A DNA stretch of 64,000 nt from Vitellaria paradoxa (GCA_019916065.1 CM034236.1:47917144-47981143), one strand, 5' to 3'. Shown: positions 12,970 to 27,502, numbered from the stretch's first letter. Made by a program: numbers and translations. Notes: a model not told the origin generated them from the sequence alone.

Positions 12970-15900
12970 ATCTTCCTCAAACAATTAATATTGTTAAGCT
13001 AAATCTTTCAGTACTACTGCGGAACGCTCAATAAATATATATAGAGCTTTTGGATTAATATGTGCACGTTCAGATTGACGAAAGAAAGGGGAGGAGGAGT
13101 TTTTTGACCTGCATGCGTGTGTGCTCCGTATTGGATTTATGGAACCAAAGCATTGATTTGGGTCCAAATAAAGCAAATTACAAAGTAAGATGTCAAATCT
13201 GACAGTACAAGCGATCAATTACTAGGTCAAAACTGCAAATTAGATATATATGAAAAATGATGTACCTTATCTTAAAAAAATAAATAAATAACAGAAAGAT
13301 AATAAGCATTGTTTAGAAAGGCTAAAGCTAATTGACTTATGGTTGATTGATTTATTTACTTATTTATAACATATCAAATTTAGTATTTTACATTTTAATT
13401 TTTAAAAATTTTTAAGGTAAAAATGTTTAATTAATCAAAATTAAAAAATCACCTAAAAAAAAGTCAGTCTTTCTTTCTTTCCCAAACACAAAAATATCTA
13501 GTTACTATTTTTTCTTTCCAAAAAAAGCCTAAGAATGACGTGGCAACCACAGTTTTGTGCATCTTGATATCATTTGGATTACGTTTCTTAAGAAATATGC
13601 TGTAAATATAGTATAAACTACCAGAGTTTGGAAGAAGTAAGGGTGGTAATTTTTGGGTAATTTCTATTTTGTTCTCCTCCAGCTGATCATAATATTAACT
13701 CATTGGTGCCTATCTCCATGACGTGGAAGCTTGACCCTTTTTATTTATCCATTTTGTCTCGTTTGGATAAAGTTTCTGCCGGTCAGCAATCGGTGCGTGA
13801 TGCCATATTTCTATACGGGGCGGAATTTAGACTAGTTTCCTTGTTGGCATTGAAGTGTTGAAGACGGAAAATACAGAGGATGATCCACCGCTTGATGCGT
13901 GTCTTAGGGAAATTTATTCCACATCAGAGTCATTTGAAATTGACTTTTAATATGATTAAAATTAATATATGTAAACTGATGCTATATAATATGTTTTTAG
14001 AGTTGTATCAATTTGTATTAATTCGTAAAAATTAGTATTTCGCATTTTATGCAGTGAGTAAAAAGTTTAAATTTTAAAATTTCGTAATTCGTGTTTATAA
14101 AAATTTTGAGGATTTTATGTTTTTTTTTTTAACTCTAAACAGTTTAATATATTCATTGAGAACAATAAAATTATGGAGAAATTTTTGGAATAATTTTTGA
14201 CATATTGGTTAGTTAATTAACATGCCACCTTAAAGAAAATTTTAAAAAATAATTGTCCAAGATATTTATATATATATATATAGATAAGGAAAATGAAAAA
14301 TAAACAGAAAGTATAGACAATATTTTTCCTGCTAACCAAACGAAACGAATGATCTATTGATGTCTATCAATGAATTTGAACTTCATTTTTTTTTTTAATT
14401 TTGTAATTCCGATCATTTTTGCTGAACAGAAATTGATCCTCCAAGGCTAATGAAAGTTCAGAAAAAAAAAAAAAAAAAAAAGTCTGAATTGATAAATAAC
14501 GCCCATAAAAAAAGGTCTACAATGGAAGCACCTTAAATTCAGTGAAAAACCCATAACAAAAGTTCAGAAATTCAAATTTTCAATTAAATTAAACATAAAA
14601 CGTGATATGTTTTGCCAAATTTTATTTAACAAGAGTTTGTATATTGTCCGGTAGATCTCGCCTTATTTGAAACGGGGTATTGTCATACTTTTCGTCATAT
14701 CTGTTCCCGAACTTGTAGTTCAGGAGTAGTTAATTGAAACTTTACAACTATAAAGTTAACATGAATATGGACTTTTATAAAGAAAAATAAATAAATAAAT
14801 CACCTTATTTCTCATTTCTCCAAACTTATCACATCTGGGTGTGTTTAGAGTGATATAAAGTGAAATAAAATGAGATAGAATGTGGTTTGGGAAAAATTTT
14901 TGCGTTTGGTACACACATCTCAGAATGTATTTTTTAGAGATGAACAGTAAGATTCTGTTCCGACAGATTGGATTTCCGTTTGGACGGATTCAAAATTTTA
15001 GGGCAGTCATGACTTCTTTGCATTACAATCCTATCCAAATAAATTGTAGAAATTGTTTGGACGAAAATTGGCCGCGCGAATCCGTCGGAAATAGTTTCTA
15101 TAATCCGGTGGAACGGTTTCTATCACCCACAAAAAATAGTCAAAGTAAGTGTCATTCGGTAGTTTAGAATCCTATGGTGAGAATGGTGAAAAAATTTTTA
15201 CTATTTGATTAACTGAATTCTAATTATCGACTTTTTTTTAAAAGGTATTGAACTTTTTTTGAACTTTAAGAAGGTAATAATGTGTAAACATGTAATAGAG
15301 ATTTTTAGAGATTTTCACTAAATTTTTTGCACACTAACACACCCCATAATGGGTAGTGGTTTCATTGGGAAGAAAAAAATTGAAATTTAGTCATTTAGCA
15401 ATTTAGTACAAGAGTAAATGAAGCTTTACTCTTATAAATGAAAAAAAAAAAAAGAAAGAAAAAATAAATATACCATATCGTTAATAGTAATGCGGAAGGA
15501 TAGAAAACATACCACATATTTTTTTCTTCTTTTGAATAGATAACACATCACACGTGTTAACCGTTTTATTATATATTTTATATATTTTATATATATTTTT
15601 TGGTCTATTATTTATCATAACAAACATAACTTAGTATTATATTATACAAATTAATGCTTAAATCATTTACAATTTATATACATATAAATATTTATAAAAT
15701 ATAATATAACAAATTAATAAAGTATTTAACGATACTTACCCAACGGATAGTGGGTACCCTATTACTATAAACGGATATTGAGTATTCCTACAAATAAATC
15801 TCAAATGAATATTAAATTTCAATCACAAACACCTTTTAATCTTATTAAATTATGTTTTAATGAATTATTGACATATTAGGGTATCTTAGGTACACGAGAA

Positions 15901-18862
15901 TACCAACTATGCTCCAATCATGAAAAATGGATTTGGCTTTCAAGTCACATTCGAGTGAGAATTTTCCAAGTGATTATAATGAAGAAGTAGGATGTTGCAT
16001 TCACGGCTCATGAAAATATCATGGGCTGCCACTTGTTTAACAGATGAAATACCTTTCAAGTAATTAATTAATTAGAAATTGTTTATTAATTAACAGTGCT
16101 ACTATTCATAACTCTATTTTTTCCCGACAGTTTAGTTAAAATTTCTCCATCTTAATATAAAATGCTCTAATATAAATTGTCCTCCGTATCCTCCACATTT
16201 TCGATAGGTACTTATTGAAAAAATCGAAATAATTTTAACAATCAATTGTTTAAAAAATTTAGCAATTAACCGTATTAACTTTCAACACTTTCACACTAAT
16301 ATAAACGAAACATTTCAGTAACTGATTACTAAAAAAATTAAAACATTTCAATAGTTTTTATCATTTTGATATTTTTCCGATGATCATGTAACATTTAATA
16401 GTTTCTTATTGAAATAAGTACAAAATTTTGGCATGTATCTACTGAAAATATTACATCTTTTTAATAGTAGATTTTCAATTTTAAGGATTTTAGAAGAGGA
16501 ATGAATATTTTTTAAAACTTTAAGTGTAATTTATAGATTACGTAAAGAAGTTATTGAGTTGTTTAAAAAATATATGAGGAGGTAATAATTAACTGAGCTG
16601 TGTGGAGATTGGTTTACAATAATTCGCAGGTGCTTACCTTATGCTATTATAGCTATACGTCGACGATCACTTCCAGGTACGAAAGCGGCTCGTCGTGAAA
16701 GTGCACTGTTAGGTTAGTCAACGGAAAGTGGAAAGCGACATGGATGTCATTGGCTCCTACAGTTGAGTCAATCTTGGTGGCCAAAATTTGCAGGGATTAT
16801 GGAGTGCTGAAGCCATTTTCAGTCAATGGTGCGAGCTTGGCGCCCCCCCCCCCACCCCAACTTGCTTGGCTGGATGGATCTTACCTTCATATTTGAGGTG
16901 GGCGTCACTATTTTTATAACAAAAGAGGATTCGGAAAATAATATTCCATTAAAGTATGTTATAAAAAATATTTTGGAACTTTGTGATAATGACAGTCTCA
17001 TATTTAAAGTGCATTTTAATTAGTGTTTTGTTTTAAATAAAAGATAATATTATACGATCCAAAAAATGGAATAAAAAAGAATTTAGAAAAATAATGTAAA
17101 TAAGTTTATACCTATTATTTCAAAATAAGTGATTTATAAAAATTATAAAATGTAATTCTGACCTTATATTTTTTTGGGTAAAATACCATTTTTCTTAAAT
17201 TAAGGTGCCATATAGTTTGTGTTTCTATTTTTGTTTTTTGTTTATGTGTTTTTTGTTTTGAAATCTCAAAACAAAGAAAACAAAAAATACATTTGATTTG
17301 ACATTTTTAGTTTTTCATATTCTAATATTTTTTTTATTTGGGTTGAAAATGTTTAAAATGACTTTTTGTCATTTACATTTCAAGTATAAATATATTTTCT
17401 ATTTTTTTAAAACAGATCTTTTAAAACACAAGTGACCAAATGTATTTGAATTATTTTCTTTATTTTCAAAATTATAAAATAGAAAATTGGCTCAAAACAG
17501 GCGTACCAAATAATACCTAGTTGTTTCAATCGCACTTATAGTAAGTTATTACGAATAGATCCATTTTAAAAGAATTTTGAAACTTAAGCATCATTTGGTT
17601 TGCTAAAATCAACAAATATTTTTGAAAATCTTTGAAAATTTCTAAAATATTTTAACACATTTTGACCATCTCGTACTTCATGAAATCCCTATAAATTTCT
17701 ATATATATTTGTATATTCTAACAAATTTTTATAAACCCTAATAATTTTTTTACAAATCCTAATAACTTGTCAATAAATTTGACATAAATGCGTAGGAATG
17801 GATCGAAAAATCGTTCGCATGATTTTTCTTTTAAAATTTTCACATAAAAGTTAAAAAGTTCAACAACTTAAAAAAAAATTCTGATATGAATCCGTGAACA
17901 TGGATTTAAAAAATCGTTTCCACGATTTCTCTCTCTAACTTTTTACCGCAAAAGTCCAAAAGTTACACTATTCATCTCTAAAAAATATAATTTTTGTTAG
18001 AAATATCAAACCTCAAAAGTTATTCCAAACTATATTTTTTTTTACCACTCCAAATGCTTACCTTAATAAACTCGCACAATGAAAAGAAATTATTAGAACA
18101 AAGAACCAAATACACAAATAACATAGTGAGACAAAGGGCACTAAAATTTTAATAACAAAACCTATAATTGATTTTGCATAAAACTTTTAGTCCCTAAAGC
18201 AATTACTCGAAAATCGATCTCTAATGAAATTAATGTTATAAGGGTTTTATCGATCGAATGCTAGATCGGACTAAACACCACCTTACCATTAATATTTTCT
18301 TATTTGCTAAACCCATGATTCACCAAATAATGAATTGGCTCTATTCTTCACTTCGAATGGCACTTCTTATGCAACAAAGATGTTTTGAATCAATTTCGAT
18401 TGAAAGATGATCATCGTTGTTCTTAATAATCTTGCTCAATCTAATAAAGTTCCTTTTCAATCTCCAAAAATTATTTTCTTTTTCATGGATACTACAATAT
18501 ATAATTTGGAGTGACTAATTTCAAGCACCATCACTGTTGAATATTTGAGGGGAAATATATAATTCAACGAAAAACAAATCAATTAATAAGATTCGACTTT
18601 AGATTGTGTAAAAACTTTATAAAACCTTTTTAAACTCACAATCGTCATACTTTAATGAACCGAACACTAATCACACTAAAAGCGTGGCTAGGACGATAGA
18701 AAGTGGCAATTAACAGCTATATCATGTTAAGAAAAGACAATGAGCGGCAGAACTTTGTGTCTATGTAGTGCTGCACGACGTACGTACCACGGCACTACCT
18801 GTCCATTTTCAGATTTGTCTGCTGTCCCACAATATTAAAGTTTGCTTAGTTGGTGTAATCTC

Positions 18863-18893
<31 letters not shown>

Positions 18894-20780
18894 TCTCTAT
18901 AATCAATTGGCTCCACACTTGACTCTATGTTTTTCGATCCTTCTAGCTGGCTGTCAATTGTAAGCATCCATTTGCTATGACGTCGTGCACTAACAAGTCT
19001 ACGATGAAGATATTTTGTGCGGAAGCGATAAGATTTTGTTTCTCTTGCATTTCCTCAAGTAATTTTCGTGATGGAATTATCTTTTCATGTTTGCCTTTAA
19101 TAATCATCACCATTAACGTAGTTGATCGGGCTCAGAGATTTCCGTGAAACATTGCCTAGAATGATATATAACATATAACAAAGTTAAACACGGTCGGATA
19201 AAGTAATAATAGTAATTATTATTGTTATTATCTTTTTTTTTTTTTTATGTGTTGTGATTGATGTTGAGAAGTTGTCATGAAAGATGGTGTTTATGTTTAG
19301 ATATTTTAAAATTAAATAATATATTAGATAATTAATTTATTTAAAAATCATATCAATTTTAAATTAATGTATTCATATAATTACATTATCTTTATGTCGT
19401 TTTTTTTTAATAATTTTACGATTTGTATTGTGTCTAATATTAATACCAGTATATTTGCCTTAAAACAAATATATATATGATGTGCGTATATATATAATAT
19501 ATATACTTTGCAGTAATTAAAAAAAATTAACTCATTTACTTAAACAACAAGTGTTTCACATCTATACTGACCTTTTAATTAGATCTGATTTTTGTCGAAA
19601 AAAATTAAAGTTTTTAAATTTATCACTTTAAATAAAAATACGCTAAAGATGTATTTTAATTATAAAATTGACACTAATATTATATACATTTTAAATAAAT
19701 TATTTAATAGAATAACATGACTCTTAATCGGATCACTTAATTTAAGTAGTAAACATCGATCGTGATAATTACTTCTTTATTTTAAAACTCATCTCCATCC
19801 CCACTCTGAAATATACACGAGCCTAACTTTTGGTGCATGGAAAGCTGAAGTTGACCAGATCTTTGCTCTGCTCTTTGATCACTTTGTTTTCATAGCCAAA
19901 AATTGATATATACCCTGTAAAGTTTTATAGGACAGTAAAATAATAGGATAATCTGCCGTACAAGGTACACGACATCTAGCAGGCAACTTTTTGCAAGTTG
20001 GGTATTGATTATGCTGAGATTTGCTCTTCGACTGCCTGTATGATGAACGATATGGACGTTGACAGGAGCAGCAAAGAAATTGTCGACCGTGCAAGGGTTT
20101 TTTTTTTTTTTTAAACCAACGGCAGTTGCAATATTTGATTTGTTATAAGTTTGAGCAAGTGTAATATCAGTGTGTTTGGAATGAAGATGTGAAAAAATTA
20201 GTATAAATTTATAGTAATTATAATTTTTATACTTGTATGGTGGGTAAAAATTTAAATTTAATTAAATTTTATAAAAATATATTTATTTATTTATTTTTTA
20301 TAATACACCAAATGAACTTTATAACATGCCCACAATTCAATGTAAAAATACCCATTCGGGTCAGGAAACAGAGGTTACAGCCTTACAGGTAAATTAGTGG
20401 GGTACAAATTGTCGAACATCGATCTGATGAGCTAAAATTTGGACGGAAGCATTTAAATCATTGATTTATTTGAATTCATGTGGGTGAGCGAAAAATAATA
20501 AATGTTTCTCACAAGACAAATTGCCTGTCCGAGTAGCATGATAGAATATATAAGATTCTAGACTTAGTTTAGAAAGTAAAAAAAAAAAACTAATTTTTTA
20601 ATAATTAATTTTTTTATTAATTTAATATTTTACCTTTTTTTCATAATTAATATTTTTACCTTTCATATTATAAAGAAATTTGAAATGCAAAAAGATAAAT
20701 TAATTATTTTAAAAAAAGAAGCTAAAAAGTTTAGTAATTAGAAACTGAACTTTTAGCTACTTTTTGAAAATACACACTTA
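12970..20780. other. long spacer, no gene recognised
   Basis: Mostly AT-rich with MITE-like blocks (14835-15350, 17590-18060), family 2 MITE copy 1 and an (AT)n tract at 18868-18892. Islands of more ordinary composition at 13.5-13.9, 15.9-16.05, 16.6-16.9 and 18.7-19.15 kb contain no ORF I can assign. A 71-residue minus ORF at 19879-20094 is Cys- and Ser-rich but unrecognised. Confidence 0.5.
17195..17520. mobile_element. MITE family 2, copy 1
   Basis: Shares order and strings with 27040-27345: ttgtttt runs, aaaatacatttgatttgaca and a right edge caaaacaggcgtaccaaat. Confidence 0.5.
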
Positions 20781-20784
20781 TGCT

Positions 20785-21712
20785 AAGGTCCGGTTTAGTA
20801 ACGTTTTTGTTTTCTATTTTTCTGTTTGTATTTTCAAAATTTTATAAACTGGCAATAGAAACATGTTTGTTAAATCTGTTTATATTTTTTTTATTTCAAA
20901 AAAATAAAAACATAAACAGAAAAAAATTTGTTTTCACTGTGTTTTCTTTTTCTGTTGCAAACGTTTTGTCAATTCTAATACTTTATCTATTTTTGTTACA
21001 TCATATTAAAATAAATTATTTTAGTCAACTATTTTATTAAACTAAATTTATTTTTTAATAAATAATATAATTAGATTAATTAAATTAATATGTAATATCT
21101 ATTATTAATTTATTTCTAATAAATGATTAAATTAAAGTAGTTAATTTAATTAATAAAAATATATATTATATAATATATTAATTTAATTTAATAAATAACT
21201 TAATTAATATAAATATATTTAATTAAATTATTTTTAATAAATATTATAGTTAACTTATTTAATTTAATTTAATAATTAATTTAAATAATATTAAATATAT
21301 TTTATTAAATTATTTTTAATAAATATCATAATTAAATTATTTAAATTATTATGAAATATATTTTATTCAATTATTTTTAGTAAATAATATAATTAAATTA
21401 TAATTAATATATTTTATATTTACTAGATTAAATGATATAATATTTATATTTTATTTAATTAGTTTTTAATAAATAATATAATTAAATTAAATTAATAAAA
21501 ATATATTTTATTAAATTCAATTAATTTTTAAAAAACTAATAAAATTAAATATTTTATAAAAATAAAAATTAGTAATTATAAATAAAATTATATTTCCAAA
21601 CTGCAGTTTCAGTTTTCATGTCAAAAAAGAAAATACAACAAAAATAAAAATGAAAGATTATAAACATATAAACGTAAAAGAAAAACGACAACGTTATCAA
21701 ATGACCCCCTAA
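20785..21712. mobile_element. AT-rich MITE, family 1 copy 2
   Basis: The left edge ggtccggtttagtaacgttt and the reverse complement of the right edge, gggtcatttgataacgttg, form imperfect inverted ends. The interior is A/T only for about 500 bases. A direct duplication is not clear. Confidence 0.6.
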
Positions 21713-22392
21713 TCCTATAATCCTTTTTTTTCCAAGTAAGAAGCCTCCAATCCATGTGTTAAAAATAAGCACTAATTTGAAAGAAAGAAACTCTATATTG
21801 AATGATTTAATTAATAAAAAATATACATGTATTTATAGAGTTAAAAATATATCATGCAAGAAAATAAAATATCCTATATTATCTAAGATAATGAAATATT
21901 TTGTATAACAAACAAGGGACAAAATATTCTGACACTATCTATGAAAACAATTTAGATCCACAATTAAAGGATCTAAAACAGATCTATATATATATATATA
22001 TATAAGCTTCTATATTACTTAAAAGAACAAGTTTTAAGCTTGCTCAGTAATGCTAGCTATAGCGATGGAAAAGAATTAGCAAATTTTGTTCGAATGTCAT
22101 TGCATATCACAACCAGACTGCTTCCATTTCTGTTTTAATTAGCAAGTAACTTCAATTTAATATATAATACACACTAGGCATGCATATACATTTCTTGAGG
22201 GAAGTACAAAGCAAAAGGCTCGCTTCCCTACTTGAGCTAGGGTCACAAGAAAAGGAGATGTTAGCCCCGTGATATTGGAACCGTTTTGTGTTAAATAAAA
22301 AAATACAAAATTCTTATAAATTTTTATAGATATGAATTATTAGATTATGAAATTAAAACGTTTTACTCACTGCACAAAGTGCGATACACTAT

Positions 22393-22498
22393 TTTTGAAA
22401 GGTAAAGTTTTTTTTTATAAGGGGGAGGGGAAAGACTCGAACTCGAGTCATGAGCAGGCAGGAGAGACTCTCAACCACTGAATTACAGGACACGCTCC
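22393..22498 (-). mobile_element. tRNA-derived SINE, second copy
   Basis: Reverse complement of the 31.06-kb element: gagcgtgtcctgtaattcag, an A box like TGGTTGAGAGT, B box GAGTTCGAGTCT, and a tail ending aaactttacctttcaaaa. Confidence 0.72.
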
Positions 22499-22633
22499 AA
22501 AGTGCGAGACACTAACTTTTACAAATTTATACAACTGTAAATACATTCATTAATTGTGCGCTGTTAAATTAAAATCTAACGATTTAGATTTATTTATATT
22601 ATTTTAATTTAAAAAAATAAAAAACAAAAATGT

Positions 22634-22860
22634 AGGGGTTAGATGGGATGGTCTTGGACTGGGACTTAGGGGCTTACCACCCCAAGGTCTCAAGTTCAAG
22701 TCTCCTCTCTAGCAAAAACTTGGGGCCAGCCTCCCGGGCGCAAAGCGTAGTAAAGGTTGGTAGGACGGGCCTCCTTGGCTGGACGTAACCGTATCAGTTC
22801 TTGGGTGTGGGTCCGACTCCCGCCGCTACGCGAGTTCGCGATTGACCGCTATACATGTTG
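22634..22860 (+). mobile_element. possible second SINE family
   Basis: A GC-richer island with ggtctcaagttcaagtctc, which resembles a pol III B box, preceded by ggtcttggactgggactta. Single copy here, so the assignment is tentative. Confidence 0.4.
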
Positions 22861-22889
22861 AGGGGCCGGTATGTGTGGCACAAACCAAA

Positions 22890-22932
22890 AGAGATTCACT
22901 CTCTAGGGGTTTGGCCTAGGGAGTGAATCTCT
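22890..22932. repeat. inverted repeat with 16-bp arms
   Basis: Arms agagattcactctcta (22890-22905) and tagggagtgaatctct (22917-22932) pair with a single mismatch around an 11-base loop. It lies just after the possible SINE. Confidence 0.8.
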
Positions 22933-23527
22933 CGAGGTTAAATCCTTTTAATCTAATGATCCTTAACGCAAATCACAGAATTGACATTAACTTTGTTGAC
23001 ATTGAAGTCCGTGTCAAAATGGATGGGCCATCATATGCTAATTTGCCACTGATTGATGGTTTTCAAAATTTACCTGCTGGGCCCAAGGTCCAGGTTAGAA
23101 CCATTTTGGATTCGATCCTTATCAGGTCTGTGCCCAAAACTTGAACTTAACTTGACTATAATTAACTGCTGCCCAGGAGAAAAAAATGTGATGAGACTTA
23201 CCGTCTCATTAGTTTAAACAAAAACACTAAAATAAGAAATATTAATCCCAAATATATTTTATTTTGACAAATTTTTTTCTAATTTATTATTCTAGAAGAA
23301 AAGCATTTTACTCATTCGGTTCAAATTTTCAAAAAATTTATAGTGAATGAGTGATCTCACTTCCTGGATTTGCAGACCGCACCAAGGCTCTGGGAGCTTT
23401 TAACTTTTTCCCCCAACCTAAGAAAAGGAGTGAAAAAGAAATAAGCATAGATGATTTTGTCCCCTGGATCCCCACACCTTGTGTTTCAGAGGAGGCTGAT
23501 ATATACACACACACATGTATATACATG

Positions 23528-23530
<3 letters not shown>

Positions 23531-23565
<35 letters not shown>
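23531..23565. repeat. (CT)n microsatellite
   Basis: About 17 CT units, preceded by a short (CA)n and tgtatatacatgtat. The surrounding open frames are repeat-driven. Confidence 0.85.
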
Positions 23566-23568
<3 letters not shown>

Positions 23569-23899
23569 GGTCTACTATGAAAGTTGTGTCCCAAAACAAA
23601 GGTAGGCTCCTTTTCGCTGCATGCGTTAGAAGATTTACAAATGTGATGTGAGTATTCTAATAAACATGGTGAAGACAAAAGTTGCTTTTTTTATCCCTTT
23701 TGAAGGCCCAGCTGGCTATTGATATATATGATCCTCTCTTTACGTTTGTTAGAATATGGTCCCTCGCAAAGAGGAGAAGATACAACTCATAAAATTAGCT
23801 AGAAAGCGAAGAGTTTGGAGCCTTCGATATGAACGTTGAGGGGGTTCTGATTCTGTATAAAACACATTGTAGTGAAATTAGTTAAATCCACGTTCACTT

Positions 23900-23900
23900 T

Positions 23901-23957
<57 letters not shown>
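23900..23957. repeat. compound (CT)n(TA)n microsatellite
   Basis: CT units pass straight into TA units. Confidence 0.85.
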
Positions 23958-25404
23958 GTTATATATTGCAGCTCCCCGCAACCACAAGTAATGTAGCAGT
24001 ACTTGAAACTTTAATGTTGATGAACAGTCAATGTAAATAATAGTTCTGAATTTGAACTAAAGTGAGCTTTTCTTCATTTTATAATTTTATCTTTTTACCC
24101 TTGAATGAGGAAGTAGTAAACATGGGTGGCCTTCACGGTCAATCTCAATCCAAGGCCCATTTGACATGCCAAGTTTATTATTTTATTTTATTTTGTATAA
24201 TTTTAATAATTTTACACCAAAAATTATAAAATATAACTTTTTATACATCTGAAAAATTTTTGTAGAATTTTATCAAAAATTGGAGAAAATTTTCTAATTT
24301 TTGTATATTTGGTAAAGCATCAACTTTTGACCAAAAAAAATTACAAAACTCCAAACTTGTTAAAAATTAATATGCCAAACATCCCATAGATTAATTCTCT
24401 GAACATTCAAACTTTGAGATTCATGCAGATCCCTAGTCCTCCCAACTTCACGCCTATCTAATGACCCTAGCTTGATAGCCCAAAATTTCAGGAGATCTAT
24501 CTAAATAAAGTGTTTAGTTTTAATAGAAAATGTAAGTATTATTTAGATTAAGGGATCTTTTGGATGATCAAAAGTGGTTAGAAATTGAAAAAGTAGGAAT
24601 ATCAGTCACTTTTTGATATTTGAAAAATTAACTCAAAAGTGATCAAAATAATCCGTTGAAACAGTACAAAATAAGCGTTCTAATGATTTTGATCAAAAAA
24701 TAGTATAAAAAGATGATAAATATTGAAAAAACTGAAAAAAAGTAGATAACTTTTTACAGCTTTTTGTAAAAATTTGTAAAATTTAAATCTTTAAAATGGT
24801 AGCACAAAAAATGAAAATGACAAAATTAGTAACATTAAGTAAATATTTGTAACTTTTTATAACTTTCGGTGTTTTTTAATAGCACCAAACGGGGCCCAAG
24901 TGAATTTTAAAATATAACAAATATTTATAATTATTATTTATTTTTTATTAAATTATAAAATGATGACGTGATGTGCAATTTGTGTTAAGAATTATTACAC
25001 TGATACTGCATTAAATTAAACTCATCTGATAAATATTTAGGACTTGTTTGATGGCACTAAAATTCACTAATCTAACTAATTTTTCTATTTTTTTCCAACC
25101 TAAATTTCTCTACATATCATCTTTATGTCACATCTCTATATTTTTATTGTACTTTTTGACCAATTTTTTGTCAACCAGACACCCCTTAATTAACTTTGGA
25201 AAGAATTTGTAATCCTTCAGTTTTGGATAATTTTGATAACCAAATCCAAGAATTAAAAATTTGGTAACCTTGGCAAAATTAAGTCAGCTTAAGTCTTGAT
25301 ATATTATTACCATTTAATCTTCTTATCTACTCCTCTTTGGAGATTCTCTTGGAAAGCTGGGCCGCTTCCCTCTATTTTGGCAAGGATTCAAAAATATTCT
25401 ACAG

Positions 25405-25406
<2 letters not shown>

Positions 25407-25441
<35 letters not shown>

Positions 25442-25444
25442 GGG
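25407..25444. repeat. (GA)n followed by a G run
   Basis: GA units run directly into about 14 Gs. Confidence 0.85.
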
Positions 25445-27039
25445 ACGCTCTTACATCCAGTATATAAATCATGGAACTAGAGGGTAAACTATCATTCACT
25501 ACCTTTCCTAGGCATAGGCTCCGTTTGGAAATACGAGCTACTAATTTTTATAGTAGTTAATTATTATAATAGCGATTAAAAAAGTTATATTTTTTTCTTT
25601 CAAAACACAAAAATAAGTAACTTATTTTTAGCTGCTACAATAATTAGTTAAAAATAAGTTAGTTACTTTTCTTCTCAACCATAACCTTAAAAAGATGTAT
25701 TTGGGTTCACTCCTGTCTCTCGCAAAGGTAATATTATTGAATTTCAATCTTTTGAACATCATAAAGGTGTTTGATTTATCAAATTTTACTAAAAATTACA
25801 AAAAAATATCAATTTTCTTAATTAGATTTTGTCTATATTTATAGAAACTTCTTCAATTTTTTTTGTCATCAAAACACTCCCTGAAAGACTAGGGTTGAGG
25901 AAAAAAACTTATTAAATAAAATGAGAGAGAATGTATTGATCTTAAAGGAAATCACTTAAAAACCACTGGGTTTTCGCATGACCACCAGACTTGAATTAGG
26001 TCTTATCCAATGGTTAAAAAAAAATGTAAAAATATTTACACATGGACAAAAAAGTCAACTTTTTTTCATGCCTCCTTTAATCTTTGTATTTGGTAAAAAT
26101 ACAAGTAATGTGGAAATACTAAAATATGGATAAAAATGCCATTCTTATTCACTATTATGATAAAACAATTATAATAGAATTTTTTTTGAAAAAAAATAAA
26201 AAATAAACTACTGACACAGAAAAAAAACAAGGGTTGAAATGGACATTTTACAGCTTTCTTGTCTCGGGGATTGTCCACGGGTGCTTCTAAAGCAGTGTAG
26301 AATAGCAAACATACCATTGTACAAGATCTCCGTTGTCCCACGACTGTAACTCAGCGCTTGACCAGTACTAATCTTTGCACGTACAATGCTTAATTTGAAT
26401 TTCTATTTTTATATTATTTGAATTTTAATTTATGCAACGTCACTGTTCACTTCGTTTGTCTCTTTAGGTCATTTACACGATTTTTCTTCACAGATTCTCT
26501 AAATTTCGACTAAAAAACACTTTTTTTTTTATTTTACAGACTTTTAATTTGATAAAAGTAAATTATTTTATTTGAACAAAACTTTAAAAATATGAAATAA
26601 CTTTTTTATATTCTTTTCTTTTTAAAAAGTAAAATTTTTAATATTAAAATAACAAATAAAGTGTCAATAGTAGCACTATTCAAGACTTTGAATTATTTAT
26701 GATAGAGAATAGTTTAGGGTTACACTGTATAAATAATTGATGTAAGTGTTTAGGTTGTGTTTGAGAAAAAAGTTCGTAGAGCCACTAGCAAATAGTTTTT
26801 TTTTTTTTTTTTTAAATGACAAAATTTACTCTCTTATCTTTTAAATTTTGACGAGCAAAAATATTAAATTAACAAAAAATTAAAAAATTAATTACTAAAA
26901 AATTATTTTTCTTCCTAAACATTAAAAGTTAACTTTTTTTTTTTTTTTGGTATCTAGCTAGTAACCGGTTATTAAAAAAAATTTAACTTTTTTCTTCCAA
27001 ACTTAACCTTAGACTTCAATTCTTCTAGAGAACTCAAGA

Positions 27040-27345
27040 CACATTTGGTTTGCATTTTTTATTTTATTTTTTAGTTTTTTTTTAATTTAAGAATGCTGAA
27101 AACGCATCTAATTTGACATTTTTTATTTTCTGTATTTTAGGATTCTCTTTGTTATATGTCTCAAAAAAAAAAAAAAACTCAAAACTATTTTTAATTATTT
27201 TACATTTTATGTATAATTTAATTTCTATTTTCTAAAATAAGTTATAAAAACAAGAATTATTAAAAACATTTTGAGCGATTTCCTTATTTTGAAAAACTCA
27301 AAGATAAAATTTCGGCCCAAAACCTATATACAAATGGAGCCTAAA
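27040..27345. mobile_element. MITE family 2, copy 2, in the OFP upstream region
   Basis: Left edge acacatttggtttgcatttt, right edge gcccaaaacctatatacaaa with tggagcc. It ends about 160 bases before the OFP ATG and leaves a short promoter between. Confidence 0.55.
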
Positions 27346-27410
27346 ATGTTGTTGGAAAAGAGAACGCGAAAATAATTTCTTCCTTAACCCAAACACTCCC
27401 CCTTGCTGCG

Positions 27411-27420
27411 TGTATATATA
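27411..27420 (+). promoter_or_regulatory. probable TATA box of the OFP gene
   Basis: The sequence tgtatatata sits 83-92 bases before the OFP ATG, which fits a leader of about 55-60 bases. It is the best TATA-like string between the upstream MITE and the start codon. Inferred from position and composition only. Confidence 0.5.
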
Positions 27421-27502
27421 TGAGGCTTGATTGGCTTTTCTCGGATAGGCCCTTTTGTAGACTTTCGTAGCCATTTTCAAACGACAAACAAAAAGGAAAA
27501 CA

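Larger units (their letters stand above)
22935..27040. other. spacer between the SINE cluster and the OFP gene
   Basis: Contains several microsatellites and MITE-like blocks (24160-24390, 24540-24900). Plus-strand frames at 22923-23144 and 23351-23605 look more protein-like than most (LPGFADRTKALGAFNFFPQP) but match nothing I know. No gene is called. Confidence 0.45.

Noticed and set aside
19879..20094. Cys-rich 71-residue minus ORF as a possible secreted peptide
   Set aside because: No signal peptide and no known cysteine pattern (not RALF or GASA-like).
23351..23605. Plus ORF LPGFADRTKALGAFNFFPQP...
   Set aside because: Looks somewhat protein-like but ends in a (CT)n-encoded stretch, has no splice context I could support, and matches nothing I know.
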